DNA from: Chloroflexota bacterium | GTDB lineage: Bacteria; Chloroflexota; Ktedonobacteria; Ktedonobacterales; Ktedonobacteraceae | Direction of reading: 5' to 3' | NCBI GenBank assembly: GCA_027316975.1 | Contig: DAHVFL010000069.1 | Span: 1-13,294 of the forward strand | DNA: 13,294 bases | In this document: piece by piece, positions 5,457 through 12,304 of the stretch | Layout: each line of letters starts with the position of its first letter | Position numbering within the stretch: the first letter of the stretch is position 1 | Made by a program: the position numbers and the translations under genes | The notes under the pieces: model-generated | The model's input: the letters and a program-made list of their open reading frames with translations, nothing else | What the model was told of the DNA's origin: nothing | Database searches by the model: none

Positions 5457-6940
5457 GAAGCGTCGAGTCATTGATCTTTGAAAAGGGCGCGCCCGGACGA
5501 CGCGCCGCCACCATGACAGCCATGGACGTGCCTGCCGCATCGTTGGAAAGCATGGTTCCCCCCTCTATGCTGCGCAAAGAACCCGCGCCACTGCCGGAGG
5601 TGAGCGAAATCGAGATCGTGCGCCACTATACGCACCTCTCGCAGCGCAATTTCGGCGTGGACACCGGCTTCTACCCGCTCGGCTCCTGCACCATGAAATA
5701 CAATCCCAAAATCAACGAGGACATGGCCGTCTTGCCCGGCTTCGCCCGTATCCACCCCTTGCAGCCCGATAGCACCGTGCAGGGCGCCATCCAGTTGGTC
5801 TACGAACTGGAACACTACCTCTCAGAAATTTCGGGCATGACTCGCGTCACCTTGCAGCCCTCCGCCGGCGCGCACGGCGAGCTGACCGGCCTGATGCTCA
5901 TCAAAGCCTACCACGAACACAACGGCCAGGGACATCGCAACATCGTACTGATCCCCGACAACGCGCACGGCACCAATCCCGCCAGCGCCACGCTGGCCGA
6001 TTACCGCTCGGTCGAGGTGAAGTCCGACCCGCAAACGGGCGGCATCGATATGGCTCACCTCAAAGCCCTGCTCGACGCCAACGCCGCCAACATCGCCGCT
6101 ATCATGATGACCAACCCCAACACCCTGGGCCTCTTCGATAGCAAGGTCGCGGAGATCGCCACGCTGGTACACGAGGTCGGCGGCCAGCTTTACTACGACG
6201 GCGCGAACGCCAACGCGGTGCTTGGCATCACGCGCCCCGGCGATATGGGCTTCGACGTAGTGCATTTCAACCTGCACAAGACGTGCAGCACCCCGCACGG
6301 CGGCGGCGGCCCCGGCGCGGGTCCCATCGGCGTCAAGGAACACCTCGTGCCATTCCTGCCCGGACCCATGCCCGCGCAGAACGAGCAGGGCTACTTCTGG
6401 GAAGACGTAGGGCCGCTTTCCATTGGCAAGATGCGCGCCAACAAGGGCAACTTCGGCGTGCTGGTGCGCGCCTACACCTACATCCGCACCTACGGCCCCG
6501 ACGGCCTGCTGCACGTCTCGCAGAGCGCCATCCTCAACGCCAACTACCTCAAACATGCCCTGGCGTCGGACTACGAAATCGCCTACCCCCAGACCTGCCA
6601 GCACGAATTCGTGGCAACCGCCGAACGCCAGAAGGAAGAACACGACGTGACCGCCCTCGACATCGCCAAACGCCTGCTCGACTTCGGCATGTACGCCCCC
6701 ACCATCTACTTCCCCCTCATCGTCCACGAAGCCATGATGATCGAGCCAACCGAAACCGAAACCCGCGAAACCCTCGACTACTTCGTGGGTGTAATGCGCC
6801 AGATCGCCGGAGAAGCCCGCACGAATCCTGAGATAGTCAAGACCGCGCCGCACACGACTCCAGTCGGAAGACTGGATCAGGCACTGGCAGCAAGGAAACC
6901 GAATTTGCGGTGGACGCAGGGTCAGGAGGGAACGCATTAG
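5453..6940 (+). CDS. gcvPB: Glycine dehydrogenase (decarboxylating) subunit 2, P protein beta half with PLP site
   Basis: The 495-residue protein carries the pyridoxal-phosphate site of the split P protein. Seen in order: FYPLGSCTMKYNPK, the LQPSAGAHGEL motif, IPDNAHGTNPASA, YYDGANANAVLGITRPGDMG, and the cofactor-binding FNLHKTCSTPHGGGGPG with Schiff-base lysine K276 (codon 6278-6280). Start ATG 5453 overlaps the gcvPA stop and has a near-perfect AAGGAGGT (5439-5446) 6 nt upstream, stronger than the sites of the other gcv genes. It is last in the operon; no gcvL or lipoate gene follows. The 371-residue antisense frame is a shadow of strong third-position GC bias. Confidence 0.97.
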   Translation: MRSVESLIFEKGAPGRRAATMTAMDVPAASLESMVPPSMLRKEPAPLPEVSEIEIVRHYTHLSQRNFGVDTGFYPLGSCTMKYNPKINEDMAVLPGFARIHPLQPDSTVQGAIQLVYELEHYLSEISGMTRVTLQPSAGAHGELTGLMLIKAYHEHNGQGHRNIVLIPDNAHGTNPASATLADYRSVEVKSDPQTGGIDMAHLKALLDANAANIAAIMMTNPNTLGLFDSKVAEIATLVHEVGGQLYYDGANANAVLGITRPGDMGFDVVHFNLHKTCSTPHGGGGPGAGPIGVKEHLVPFLPGPMPAQNEQGYFWEDVGPLSIGKMRANKGNFGVLVRAYTYIRTYGPDGLLHVSQSAILNANYLKHALASDYEIAYPQTCQHEFVATAERQKEEHDVTALDIAKRLLDFGMYAPTIYFPLIVHEAMMIEPTETETRETLDYFVGVMRQIAGEARTNPEIVKTAPHTTPVGRLDQALAARKPNLRWTQGQEGTH

Positions 6941-6967
6941 AGGAAGGCAATCATACCATTAGCCAAA

Positions 6968-7002
6968 GCGACCAGAGAAGGAACCAATCCAGATCTGGTC
7001 GC
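6968..7002. terminator. Possible weak terminator or 3' hairpin after the gcv operon
   Basis: GCGACCAGA (6968-6976) and TCTGGTCGC (6994-7002) form a 9-bp perfect stem with a 17-nt loop, 28 nt past gcvPB. No T-run follows, so this is either a factor-dependent terminator or an mRNA-stabilising hairpin. Confidence 0.4.
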
Positions 7003-7047
7003 ATGGCAGCACCGGCAGATTCTGAGAGTATATGGTGGCACTGTTCG

Positions 7048-7056
7048 TGTTATAAT
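7048..7056 (+). promoter_or_regulatory. Extended -10 promoter of the glutamine synthetase gene
   Basis: TGT-TATAAT (7048-7056) is a perfect -10 box with the TGn extension. No convincing -35 is seen 17 bp upstream, as is usual for extended -10 promoters. The start near 7063 would place the glnA-like gene in a unit separate from gcv. Confidence 0.55.
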
Positions 7057-7086
7057 AGGCATTACCCCTCATTATAGAGGTATCAT

Positions 7087-7113
7087 ATGAATGCATTACG
7101 CACGAGGAGATGA
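7087..7113 (+). other. Possible 8-codon upstream reading frame before the glutamine synthetase
   Basis: ATG 7087 to TGA 7113 encodes MNALRTRR. GAGG lies 6 nt upstream (7077-7080). The frame covers the ribosome site of the next gene and ends 4 nt before its start, so it could couple or modulate its translation. It is short enough to be chance. Confidence 0.25.
7104..7109 (+). promoter_or_regulatory. Ribosome binding site deciding the glutamine synthetase start
   Basis: GAGGAG sits 8 nt before ATG 7118. The longer alternative start at ATG 7091 overlaps this site and has none of its own quality. Confidence 0.7.
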
Positions 7114-7117
7114 AGAT

Positions 7118-8530
7118 ATGGCGCAGGATGCGGCCAGGCGTGAGGCGGTCCTGGCACGGCTGGAAGCGGAGAAGGTACGTTTTGTGAACCTGGAATTTAC
7201 TGATGTGGTTGGGATGGCAAAGTGTGTTACGATTCCGGTTGAGCAGTTTCCTGATTGTCTGGAACATGGCAAGTGGTTTGATGGCTCGGCTTTGGAGGGC
7301 TTTGCGCGGGTGGCTGAAAGCGATATGTATTTGCTGCCCGACCTGAGTACCTTCGCTGTTTTGCCGGTGAGGGTGCGTCCTCAGACTCAGGCGCTGGGGC
7401 CGGGCGCGCGTTTTGATGCCAGCGAGCAGGGGCAGGTGACTGCGGAGGATGTGGTTGCGCGTGTTATCTGTCATGTGCGCACTCCTGGCGGCGAGCCTTT
7501 TGACGACGACCCACGCGCTGCTCTCATTCGCGCTCTTGAGGTGGGGCACTCGCTGGGCTACGATTTCCTGGTGGCCCCTGAACTGGAATTTTTCCTGTTG
7601 CAGCTTGAGGGAAAGATGCCCATGCCGCTTCCGCATGATCGCGGCGGCTATTTCGATCTTTCAACCGACCTGGCTACTGCTGTTCGTCGCCAGATGGTGG
7701 TGGCATTGCAGGCCATGGATATCCAGATTGATGCGAGCCACCATGAAGTTGCGGCGGGGCAGCATGAACTTGACTTCGTGATGCGTGACGCGCTGCACAT
7801 GGCCGATGCTTTGATGACGGCCAAATACGTACTGAAGGGTATTGCCGCGCAACACGGCCTCTACGCGACCTTTTTGCCCAAGCCTTTCTTTGGTTTGAAT
7901 GGCTCTGGTATGCACACGCACCAGCAGCTCATCAACCGCGCTACTGGCCAGAATGCCTTTGTCGATGAGCATGGTGAGTTTGGGCTATCTGACATTGGAC
8001 GCTATTTCATAGCAGGTCAACTGGCCCATGCCCCGGCGATGTGCGCCATTCTCGCGCCGCTGGTCAACTCGTATAAACGCCTGGTGTCGGGCTTTGAAGC
8101 GCCCGTTTTCATCAACTGGGGGCGCGTCAACCGCGAAGCGCTGATTCGCGTCCCGCGTCCCGGCGAAGATCGCCAGGCGACGGCGCGTATCGAATTGCGC
8201 AGTTGCGACCCCAGTTGTAACCCATACCTCGCGCTGGCCGTTATGCTACGCGCCGGGTTGGACGGTATCACGCGCAAGCTGCCGCTGACACCGGCCATGG
8301 ATGAAAGTCTCTTCCTGCGAGACGAAGGTGAGCGCCAGCGACACCCCTCGCGCCTGCTACCGGCGACGCTCGGTGAAGCCATCGCCGCTATGCGCGAGGA
8401 TAGCCTCATACGCAACACGCTGGGTGACTCGCTCTACGAAGGCTTCATCGAGGCCAAGATCATCGAATGGACGGAGTACCGCAAGCAGGTACACGCCTGG
8501 GAACTAGAACGCTACCTGCCCATTTTCTAA
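7118..8530 (+). CDS. glnA: Type I glutamine synthetase family protein
   Basis: The 470-residue protein belongs to the GS-I family, which joins ammonia to glutamate using ATP in the cytoplasm as a dodecamer. Seen in order: the beta-grasp domain (FVNLEFTDVVGMAKCVTIP, GKWFDGSALEGF), the catalytic start VAPELEFFLLQ with metal-binding glutamates, HHEVAAGQHELDF, the GSGMHTHQQL histidine loop, NSYKRLVSGFEAPVFINWG, ARIELRSCDPSCNPYLALAVML. The C-terminus (MDESLFLRDEGERQRHPSRL LPATLGEAI, split here) lacks the tyrosine of the KNLYDLPPEE adenylylation site, so control by adenylylation is not expected. It could instead be a GS-like gamma-glutamyl-amine ligase, since paralogues are common; the neighbouring glycine cleavage operon releases ammonia, which favours true synthetase or nitrogen-scavenging roles. 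ATG 7118 is chosen over 7091 because of GAGGAG 8 nt upstream. Confidence 0.88.
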   Translation: MAQDAARREAVLARLEAEKVRFVNLEFTDVVGMAKCVTIPVEQFPDCLEHGKWFDGSALEGFARVAESDMYLLPDLSTFAVLPVRVRPQTQALGPGARFDASEQGQVTAEDVVARVICHVRTPGGEPFDDDPRAALIRALEVGHSLGYDFLVAPELEFFLLQLEGKMPMPLPHDRGGYFDLSTDLATAVRRQMVVALQAMDIQIDASHHEVAAGQHELDFVMRDALHMADALMTAKYVLKGIAAQHGLYATFLPKPFFGLNGSGMHTHQQLINRATGQNAFVDEHGEFGLSDIGRYFIAGQLAHAPAMCAILAPLVNSYKRLVSGFEAPVFINWGRVNREALIRVPRPGEDRQATARIELRSCDPSCNPYLALAVMLRAGLDGITRKLPLTPAMDESLFLRDEGERQRHPSRLLPATLGEAIAAMREDSLIRNTLGDSLYEGFIEAKIIEWTEYRKQVHAWELERYLPIF

Positions 8531-8579
8531 CTACGGGTGTCATCCAATTCTATTCTATTGAAGAAAGGGTACGCGCAAG

Positions 8580-9440
8580 ATGCCGACCGAACTGCCTAAA
8601 GAAGAAAACTCTTACATCATGGATTCTGAGAGCGCAACCGAAATGGCGCGACTTATGATTCAGAACCACGCAACAACCATGGCCCTGGGTGGATTGTTTC
8701 CTGAACGACGTGACGATCTTGAAGGATGTGACCGCATACTTGATATTGGCTGCGGGCCTGGTGGTTGGGTATTAGATGTGGCGCAAAAATACCCGGATAA
8801 GCAGGTGGTTGGGCTTGATATCAGCAACCTGATGATACGCTATGCGCGCGCCCAGGCATTTTCGCAGCGCCTGGAGAACGCGGAATTTACTGTCATGAAC
8901 GCGCTGGAACCCTTACAGTTCGATGATAATTCGTTTGACCTGGTGAATGCCCGTTTTATCGTTGGGTTTGTCGCCAGGAATGCCTGGCTTCCTCTTTTGA
9001 AGGAATGCCTGCGTGTGTTGCGTCCCGGTGGCCTGATTCGTTTGACGGAAGGCGATCTGGGCACCAGCACTTCTACCAGCTACGATGAACTCGGTATGAT
9101 GATTCCAACATTGCTCAAAGTCAGTGGACTCAGTTTTTCGCCTGATGGGCGCAGCGTTGGCATTATTCCTGTGCTGCCCCGCTTGCTACGAGAAGCGGGG
9201 TTCAAAGAGCTGGGAAAGATGGCTCATGTTATTGTAAACGCGCCCGGTGAACCAGGCTCCTCCATGTGGATAGAAGACTTCAAAGTGACTACGCAAACCC
9301 TCCTTCCCGTTCTGGTGAAACTACAGATTACTACACTGGAGAAGTTTAACCAGTTATATGAGCAGGCTATGCTCGATACTCTATCCCCGGAATTCAGCGC
9401 CCTGCTCTACTTCGTCACGCTGTGGGCGACGAAACCGTAG
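8580..9440 (+). CDS. Class I SAM-dependent methyltransferase
   Basis: The 286-residue soluble protein has a Rossmann-fold methyltransferase core: SAM motif I LDIGCGPGGW (54-63), acidic residue of motif II in VVGLDIS (D80), motif with FDDNSFDLVNARF (about 118-130), and post-motif LRVLRPGGLIRLTEGDLG. The C-terminal third (DELGMMIPTLLKVSGL..., then VNAPGEPGSSMWIEDF) is helical and probably forms the substrate pocket. The substrate is unknown; the shape suits a small-molecule or quinone/lipid methyltransferase of the UbiE-like type, which cannot be narrowed further. ATG 8580 has GAAAGGG (8563-8569) upstream. It lies 49 nt past the glutamine synthetase with no visible promoter or terminator, so the two may be cotranscribed. 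It ends at a strong shared hairpin. Confidence 0.85.
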   Translation: MPTELPKEENSYIMDSESATEMARLMIQNHATTMALGGLFPERRDDLEGCDRILDIGCGPGGWVLDVAQKYPDKQVVGLDISNLMIRYARAQAFSQRLENAEFTVMNALEPLQFDDNSFDLVNARFIVGFVARNAWLPLLKECLRVLRPGGLIRLTEGDLGTSTSTSYDELGMMIPTLLKVSGLSFSPDGRSVGIIPVLPRLLREAGFKELGKMAHVIVNAPGEPGSSMWIEDFKVTTQTLLPVLVKLQITTLEKFNQLYEQAMLDTLSPEFSALLYFVTLWATKP

Positions 9441-9442
9441 CG

Positions 9443-9495
9443 ATGTTTTTATAAATGTCCAGCAGGCTGCACCTGCTGGACATTTATAAAAACAT
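9443..9495. terminator. Bidirectional terminator, perfect 24-bp inverted repeat
   Basis: Arms 9443-9466 (ATGTTTTTATAAATGTCCAG...) and 9472-9495 are exact reverse complements with a 5-nt loop CTGCA. A GC-rich tip is followed on either strand by ATTTATAAAAAC / ATTTATAAAAAC-like AU-rich arms. It starts 2 nt after the methyltransferase stop and touches the stop codon of the convergent ArsR gene, so it serves both. Confidence 0.8.
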
Positions 9496-10109
9496 TATTG
9501 TTGAATGTGCGGGCGCATTAGCCAGTAGCGCCCGTTTTCGCGCATCATGATACGCTGGTCGATCATCTCGCGGCGCAGGCTGGCGACATCATCATGAAAT
9601 GTGCGCATGATGGCGTTCACCTCTTTTTCGTCGTAGAGGCGACCCCACTCGAACGAACGCGCGATTTCTTCCATGATGTAGCGCCGTTTTTTGTACTGCG
9701 CCGGAATAGTCACAAGCCGTCCATCGCGAATGAAGGTGGCGACCACGCGCGCGCGCTCCTCGCTTTTGGGCGGCAGCGGCTCAGTGGCAAAGAGCATTTT
9801 CGCGATATGCTGCGTGCTCTCCCCCAACTGCTGGATTCCCTCACTGTCCAGTTCATAGTAGTTGTAGTTGCTATCGCGCCTTACCTTCACTAATCCTGCA
9901 TTGATCAGGGGCGCGAGATGATGTGAGATGGTGGGCGGAGCGACATCCAGCGCGTGCGCCAGCTCCTGCCCGTACATTGGACGCCCACCCAGCAATCCCA
10001 GAATGCGGATGCGGGTCAAATCGGACAACGCCCTGCCCAGCACGACCAGCGATTTCATCTCGTCCGTGGAAAGCGGCGCCGGATTTGTGGTGTGTGTTTC
10101 TTCTGGCAT
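9495..10109 (-). CDS. ArsR-family repressor with C-terminal DUF2087-like domain
   Basis: The 204-residue DNA-binding protein has an N-terminal winged helix (about residues 15-100): LGRALSDLTRIRILGLLGGR, then the recognition region YGQELAHALDVAPPTISHHL, and a wing LVKVRRDSNYNYYEL. No cysteine pair of classic metal-sensing ArsR proteins is present, so the signal is not a thiol-bound metal. The C-terminus (about 128-204), with FIRDGRLVTIPAQYKKRR and RRYIMEEIARSFEWGRLYDE KEVNAIMRTFHDD (split here), matches DUF2087 as I know it. ATG 10109 is chosen because GGGAGG (10121-10116) sits 6 nt upstream; the longer frame from 10187 would read through the promoter and operator. It is convergent with the methyltransferase and divergent from the ABC importer. 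Its promoter overlaps an 18-bp palindrome, implying autorepression. The effector is unknown. Confidence 0.88.
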   Translation of the reverse strand: MPEETHTTNPAPLSTDEMKSLVVLGRALSDLTRIRILGLLGGRPMYGQELAHALDVAPPTISHHLAPLINAGLVKVRRDSNYNYYELDSEGIQQLGESTQHIAKMLFATEPLPPKSEERARVVATFIRDGRLVTIPAQYKKRRYIMEEIARSFEWGRLYDEKEVNAIMRTFHDDVASLRREMIDQRIMMRENGRYWLMRPHIQQ

Positions 10110-10115
10110 GGTACG

Positions 10116-10121
10116 CCTCCC
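10116..10121 (-). promoter_or_regulatory. Ribosome binding site deciding the ArsR start
   Basis: GGGAGG on the minus strand, 6 nt before ATG 10109, rules out the 26-residue N-terminal extension that a maximal frame would give. Confidence 0.75.
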
Positions 10122-10122
10122 T

Positions 10123-10154
10123 GTTATTATACGATTATACAATTGTATAATAAC
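10123..10154. promoter_or_regulatory. Candidate ArsR operator with 18-bp perfect palindrome
   Basis: ATTATACAATTGTATAAT (10134-10151) is a perfect palindrome. The half-site ATTATAC also occurs at 10126-10132, 8 bp away in direct orientation, and GTTATTATAC (10123-10132) pairs with GTATAATAAC (10145-10154) as an outer inverted repeat. The cluster covers the -10 box and start point of the repressor gene. Confidence 0.7.
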
Positions 10155-10175
10155 AAAAATAGAAGGCGCTGTCAA
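10147..10175 (-). promoter_or_regulatory. Promoter of the ArsR gene
   Basis: On the minus strand TTGACA (10175-10170) and TATTAT (10152-10147) are 17 bp apart. The start near 10140 falls in the palindrome. The layout is the same as for the left-edge regulator at 709. Confidence 0.75.
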
Positions 10176-10187
10176 GGGGTTCGGCAA

Positions 10188-10500
10188 AAATGCAGGGGTC
10201 TCCTTGCTTCTCTTGTTTGGTATTGTATCACTTGTCCACCCTCAATGCCTGCTCAATTGTGGCGTGACCCACCAGTGTATCATAAACATATGCGATTGTA
10301 TCGATGTTACAGGCATCTTTTGCTACAATGTCTCAAACTTGTGGTACGATGGTGTCATCGATTGTTCATGTTTGTGATACACTTCCAGGGGCGCACGTAA
10401 TACAAGCATGTACAAACAAATTGCCTGTACCCGCGTAGATAGAATGTGCTACACTCTATCAAACCCAGAAGGTTCTTGTCTGTTTAAAGGAAGGAGCACC
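10188..10500. other. Gene-free leader region of the amino-acid importer
   Basis: No credible coding frame is seen here. It holds three TGn-extended -10-like boxes on the plus strand: TGC-TACAAT (10321-10329), TGA-TACACT (10375-10383) and TGC-TACACT (10447-10455), each without a clear -35. TGTATC occurs at 10224, 10276 and 10297, and its inverse GATACA at 10376. The last box, 46 nt before the start codon, is the likeliest promoter of the importer. The repeats may be regulator half-sites. Confidence 0.45.
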
Positions 10501-11433
10501 ATGCAAAATTATTCCCGGCAAATGGGAAAGCGACACGTTCCGTTCATTGCAATGGTAGCTTGCGCCGGCGTCGCGCTAGCTATGCTACTTGCTGCATGTG
10601 GAACCACTCCCGGCGGCTCAGGAGGGGTAACAGCTGTTCCAAAGACGAATCCCCAAACGCCGACTGTCACTCCTCCCAATGACCTGTTGACCCCAGGCAC
10701 ATTGACAGTAGGAAGCGATACGACCTACCCGCCACAGGAGTATATCGATACGGCTACCAACCAGGCAGCCGGTTTCGACATCGATTTGATTAAGGCTGTT
10801 GCAGCACGGATGGGCCTGCAAACGCGGGTGGTAACGACAAGCTTCGATACCATTATCGACAGCCTGGTGGCGAAACGCTTCGACATTGTGATATCTGCCG
10901 TCAGCGTGACGCCGGAGCGCCAGAAGAAGGTGGACTTCGTGCCATACTTCAACGCGGGTGAATCGTTGTTAGTGCAGAACGGCAACCCCAGGAAGATTAC
11001 GAAGGTGTCCGACCTGTGCGGCCTGCCGGTCGGCGTGCAGAATGGCACGGTTGAGCAGGCTGAATTGAAGACCGCCAATGATGCCTGTAGAAACGCGGGG
11101 AAGCCTGCCATCACTGTCACAGCCCTCACCAATCAGACGGATGTCATCCAGCTGCTGGCAACCAACCGTGTTGTAGCAACCTACCAGGACTCGCCGGTCA
11201 CCGACTACTTCATCAAGCTCAATCCCGGTCGCTTCACCGTCGCCGGTTCAGTGACCAACGCCGGTCCTGAAGGAATCGTCGTTCGAAAGGGCGACACTTC
11301 CATGTTTAACGCCGTACAGGCCGCCTTTAACCAGGTCAAGGCTAGTGGCACCTATCGCAGCCTCATTAACAAGTGGGGCCTGCAAAGCGAAGCGATTAGC
11401 CTGATGGAGCGCCGGACAAATTCCGTCTCGTGA
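10501..11433 (+). CDS. Amino-acid ABC transporter substrate-binding lipoprotein
   Basis: The 310-residue protein is a family-3 solute-binding protein anchored outside the membrane. A lipoprotein signal peptide is clear: basic GKRH (9-12), hydrophobic VACAGVALAMLL, lipobox LAAC with Cys33 as lipid anchor, then a Gly/Pro/Thr linker (34-65). The binding domain has TVGSDTTYPPQEYID, the signature GFDIDLIKAVAARMGL, and ISAVSVTPERQKKVDFVPYF, whose Ser/Thr and Arg usually hold the amino-acid carboxylate. These mark a polar amino-acid binder; the exact ligand cannot be read. ATG 10501 follows GGAAGGAG and gives a proper signal peptide, whereas the frame from 10408 would put 31 residues before it. The permease follows after 73 nt containing a stem-loop. 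Confidence 0.93.
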   Translation: MQNYSRQMGKRHVPFIAMVACAGVALAMLLAACGTTPGGSGGVTAVPKTNPQTPTVTPPNDLLTPGTLTVGSDTTYPPQEYIDTATNQAAGFDIDLIKAVAARMGLQTRVVTTSFDTIIDSLVAKRFDIVISAVSVTPERQKKVDFVPYFNAGESLLVQNGNPRKITKVSDLCGLPVGVQNGTVEQAELKTANDACRNAGKPAITVTALTNQTDVIQLLATNRVVATYQDSPVTDYFIKLNPGRFTVAGSVTNAGPEGIVVRKGDTSMFNAVQAAFNQVKASGTYRSLINKWGLQSEAISLMERRTNSVS

Positions 11434-11442
11434 GATGCCTGC

Positions 11443-11487
11443 GCCTTGCCGGTTTCCTGCCTGTTCAGAACCGGAGACCGACAAGGC
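11443..11487 (+). other. Intercistronic stem-loop between binding protein and permease
   Basis: CCGGTT (11449-11454) pairs with AACCGG (11469-11474), 14-nt loop, extended by GCCTTG (11443-11448) with CAAGGC (11482-11487) across a 7-nt one-sided bulge. There is no T-run. It sits where transcripts of such operons are often cut or protected, giving more binding protein than permease. Confidence 0.5.
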
Positions 11488-11493
11488 TTGTTT

Positions 11494-11500
11494 AAGGAGG
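11494..11500 (+). promoter_or_regulatory. Ribosome binding site deciding the permease GTG start
   Basis: AAGGAGG lies 6 nt before GTG 11507, a near-perfect site, while the ATG at 11435 has none and would add 24 residues of non-family sequence. Confidence 0.8.
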
Positions 11501-11506
11501 ATTCCC

Positions 11507-12286
11507 GTGTTTCGTTGGGATGTCGTCGGGCAAAATCTCTTCTCGCAGCTCTTTTTGAATGCCGCCTGGACCACGCTGTGGATCGCGGTGATCGCGCAGA
11601 CTTTTGGCGTCATCATCGGGCTGTTTCTTGCGCTGATGCGTGTATCGCGTTTCCCTTTTCTCGCCTGGCCTGTTCGTTTCTATGTCTGGCTGTTTCGCGG
11701 TAGTCCGGTGCTCGTGCAGATTCTCATCCTCTATTTTGGTTTGCCCAACGTCTTTCCGAGCCTCGTAACGTACATTACGGTCTACTCGGCGACCTTGATA
11801 GCGCTCTCGTTGAATGAAGGCGCGTACATGTCGGAGATTATTCGCGCCGGCATCACCTCGGTGGACACGGGGCAGATGGAGGCCGCGAAGTCGCTTGGTA
11901 TGCGCTATTCGCTCGCCATGCGCCGCATCATCCTGCCGCAGGCGGCGCGCGTGATTATTCCACCGCTGGGCAACGAGTTCAATAATATGCTCAAGACGAC
12001 TTCGCTCGCCTCGGTCATCGGCCTGTTTGAACTGACCTATACGGCGCAGGTCTACGGCTCGCAAGGTTTTGTCATCTTCGAATTGCTGATTGTTGCCACC
12101 CTCTACTATCTTGTGCTTACTACCTTATGGGGCTATATACAGAACTGGATCGAGAGACGCATAGACCCCGATCGTGCAACGAAAGCCGGGCTTCGCGAGC
12201 AGAAAGGCTGGACTGGGCGGGTGTTAAGCTTCGGCTCTCCGCGTTCAGACTGGACCCTGGGAGGCGGGCCGCCGCCAGGTAAATGA
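11507..12286 (+). CDS. Amino-acid ABC transporter permease (HisM/GlnP type)
   Basis: The 259-residue inner-membrane protein forms the channel, probably as a homodimer. Membrane segments are seen at about 12-38 (AAWTTLWIAVIAQTFGVIIG...), 50-70 (VWLFRGSPVLVQILILYFGL), 80-100 (TYITVYSATLIALSLNEGAY), and 195-220 (QGFVIFELLIVATLYYLVLT). FRGSPVLVQ and the EAA loop EAAKSLGMRYSLAMRRIILP (from residue 125) are the marks of the polar amino-acid family; the EAA loop contacts the ATPase. It starts at GTG 11507. A polar C-terminal tail of about 35 residues, ending GGGPPPGK, is longer than usual and low in conservation. The ATPase gene starts 18 nt downstream. Confidence 0.93.
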   Translation: MFRWDVVGQNLFSQLFLNAAWTTLWIAVIAQTFGVIIGLFLALMRVSRFPFLAWPVRFYVWLFRGSPVLVQILILYFGLPNVFPSLVTYITVYSATLIALSLNEGAYMSEIIRAGITSVDTGQMEAAKSLGMRYSLAMRRIILPQAARVIIPPLGNEFNNMLKTTSLASVIGLFELTYTAQVYGSQGFVIFELLIVATLYYLVLTTLWGYIQNWIERRIDPDRATKAGLREQKGWTGRVLSFGSPRSDWTLGGGPPPGK

Positions 12287-12304
12287 AGAAATGAGGAAAG
12301 ACGT

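Noticed and set aside
5822..6937. 371-residue open frame on the minus strand inside gcvPB
   Set aside because: Same cause: third-position GC bias of gcvPB removes antisense stops. No family features.
9594..10400. Plus-strand frames of up to 149 residues opposite the ArsR gene and its promoter
   Set aside because: They are antisense to the repressor, run through its operator and lack ribosome sites or family features.
10408..10500. N-terminal extension of the binding protein from ATG 10408
   Set aside because: It would put 31 residues before a complete lipoprotein signal peptide; ATG 10501 has a strong ribosome site.
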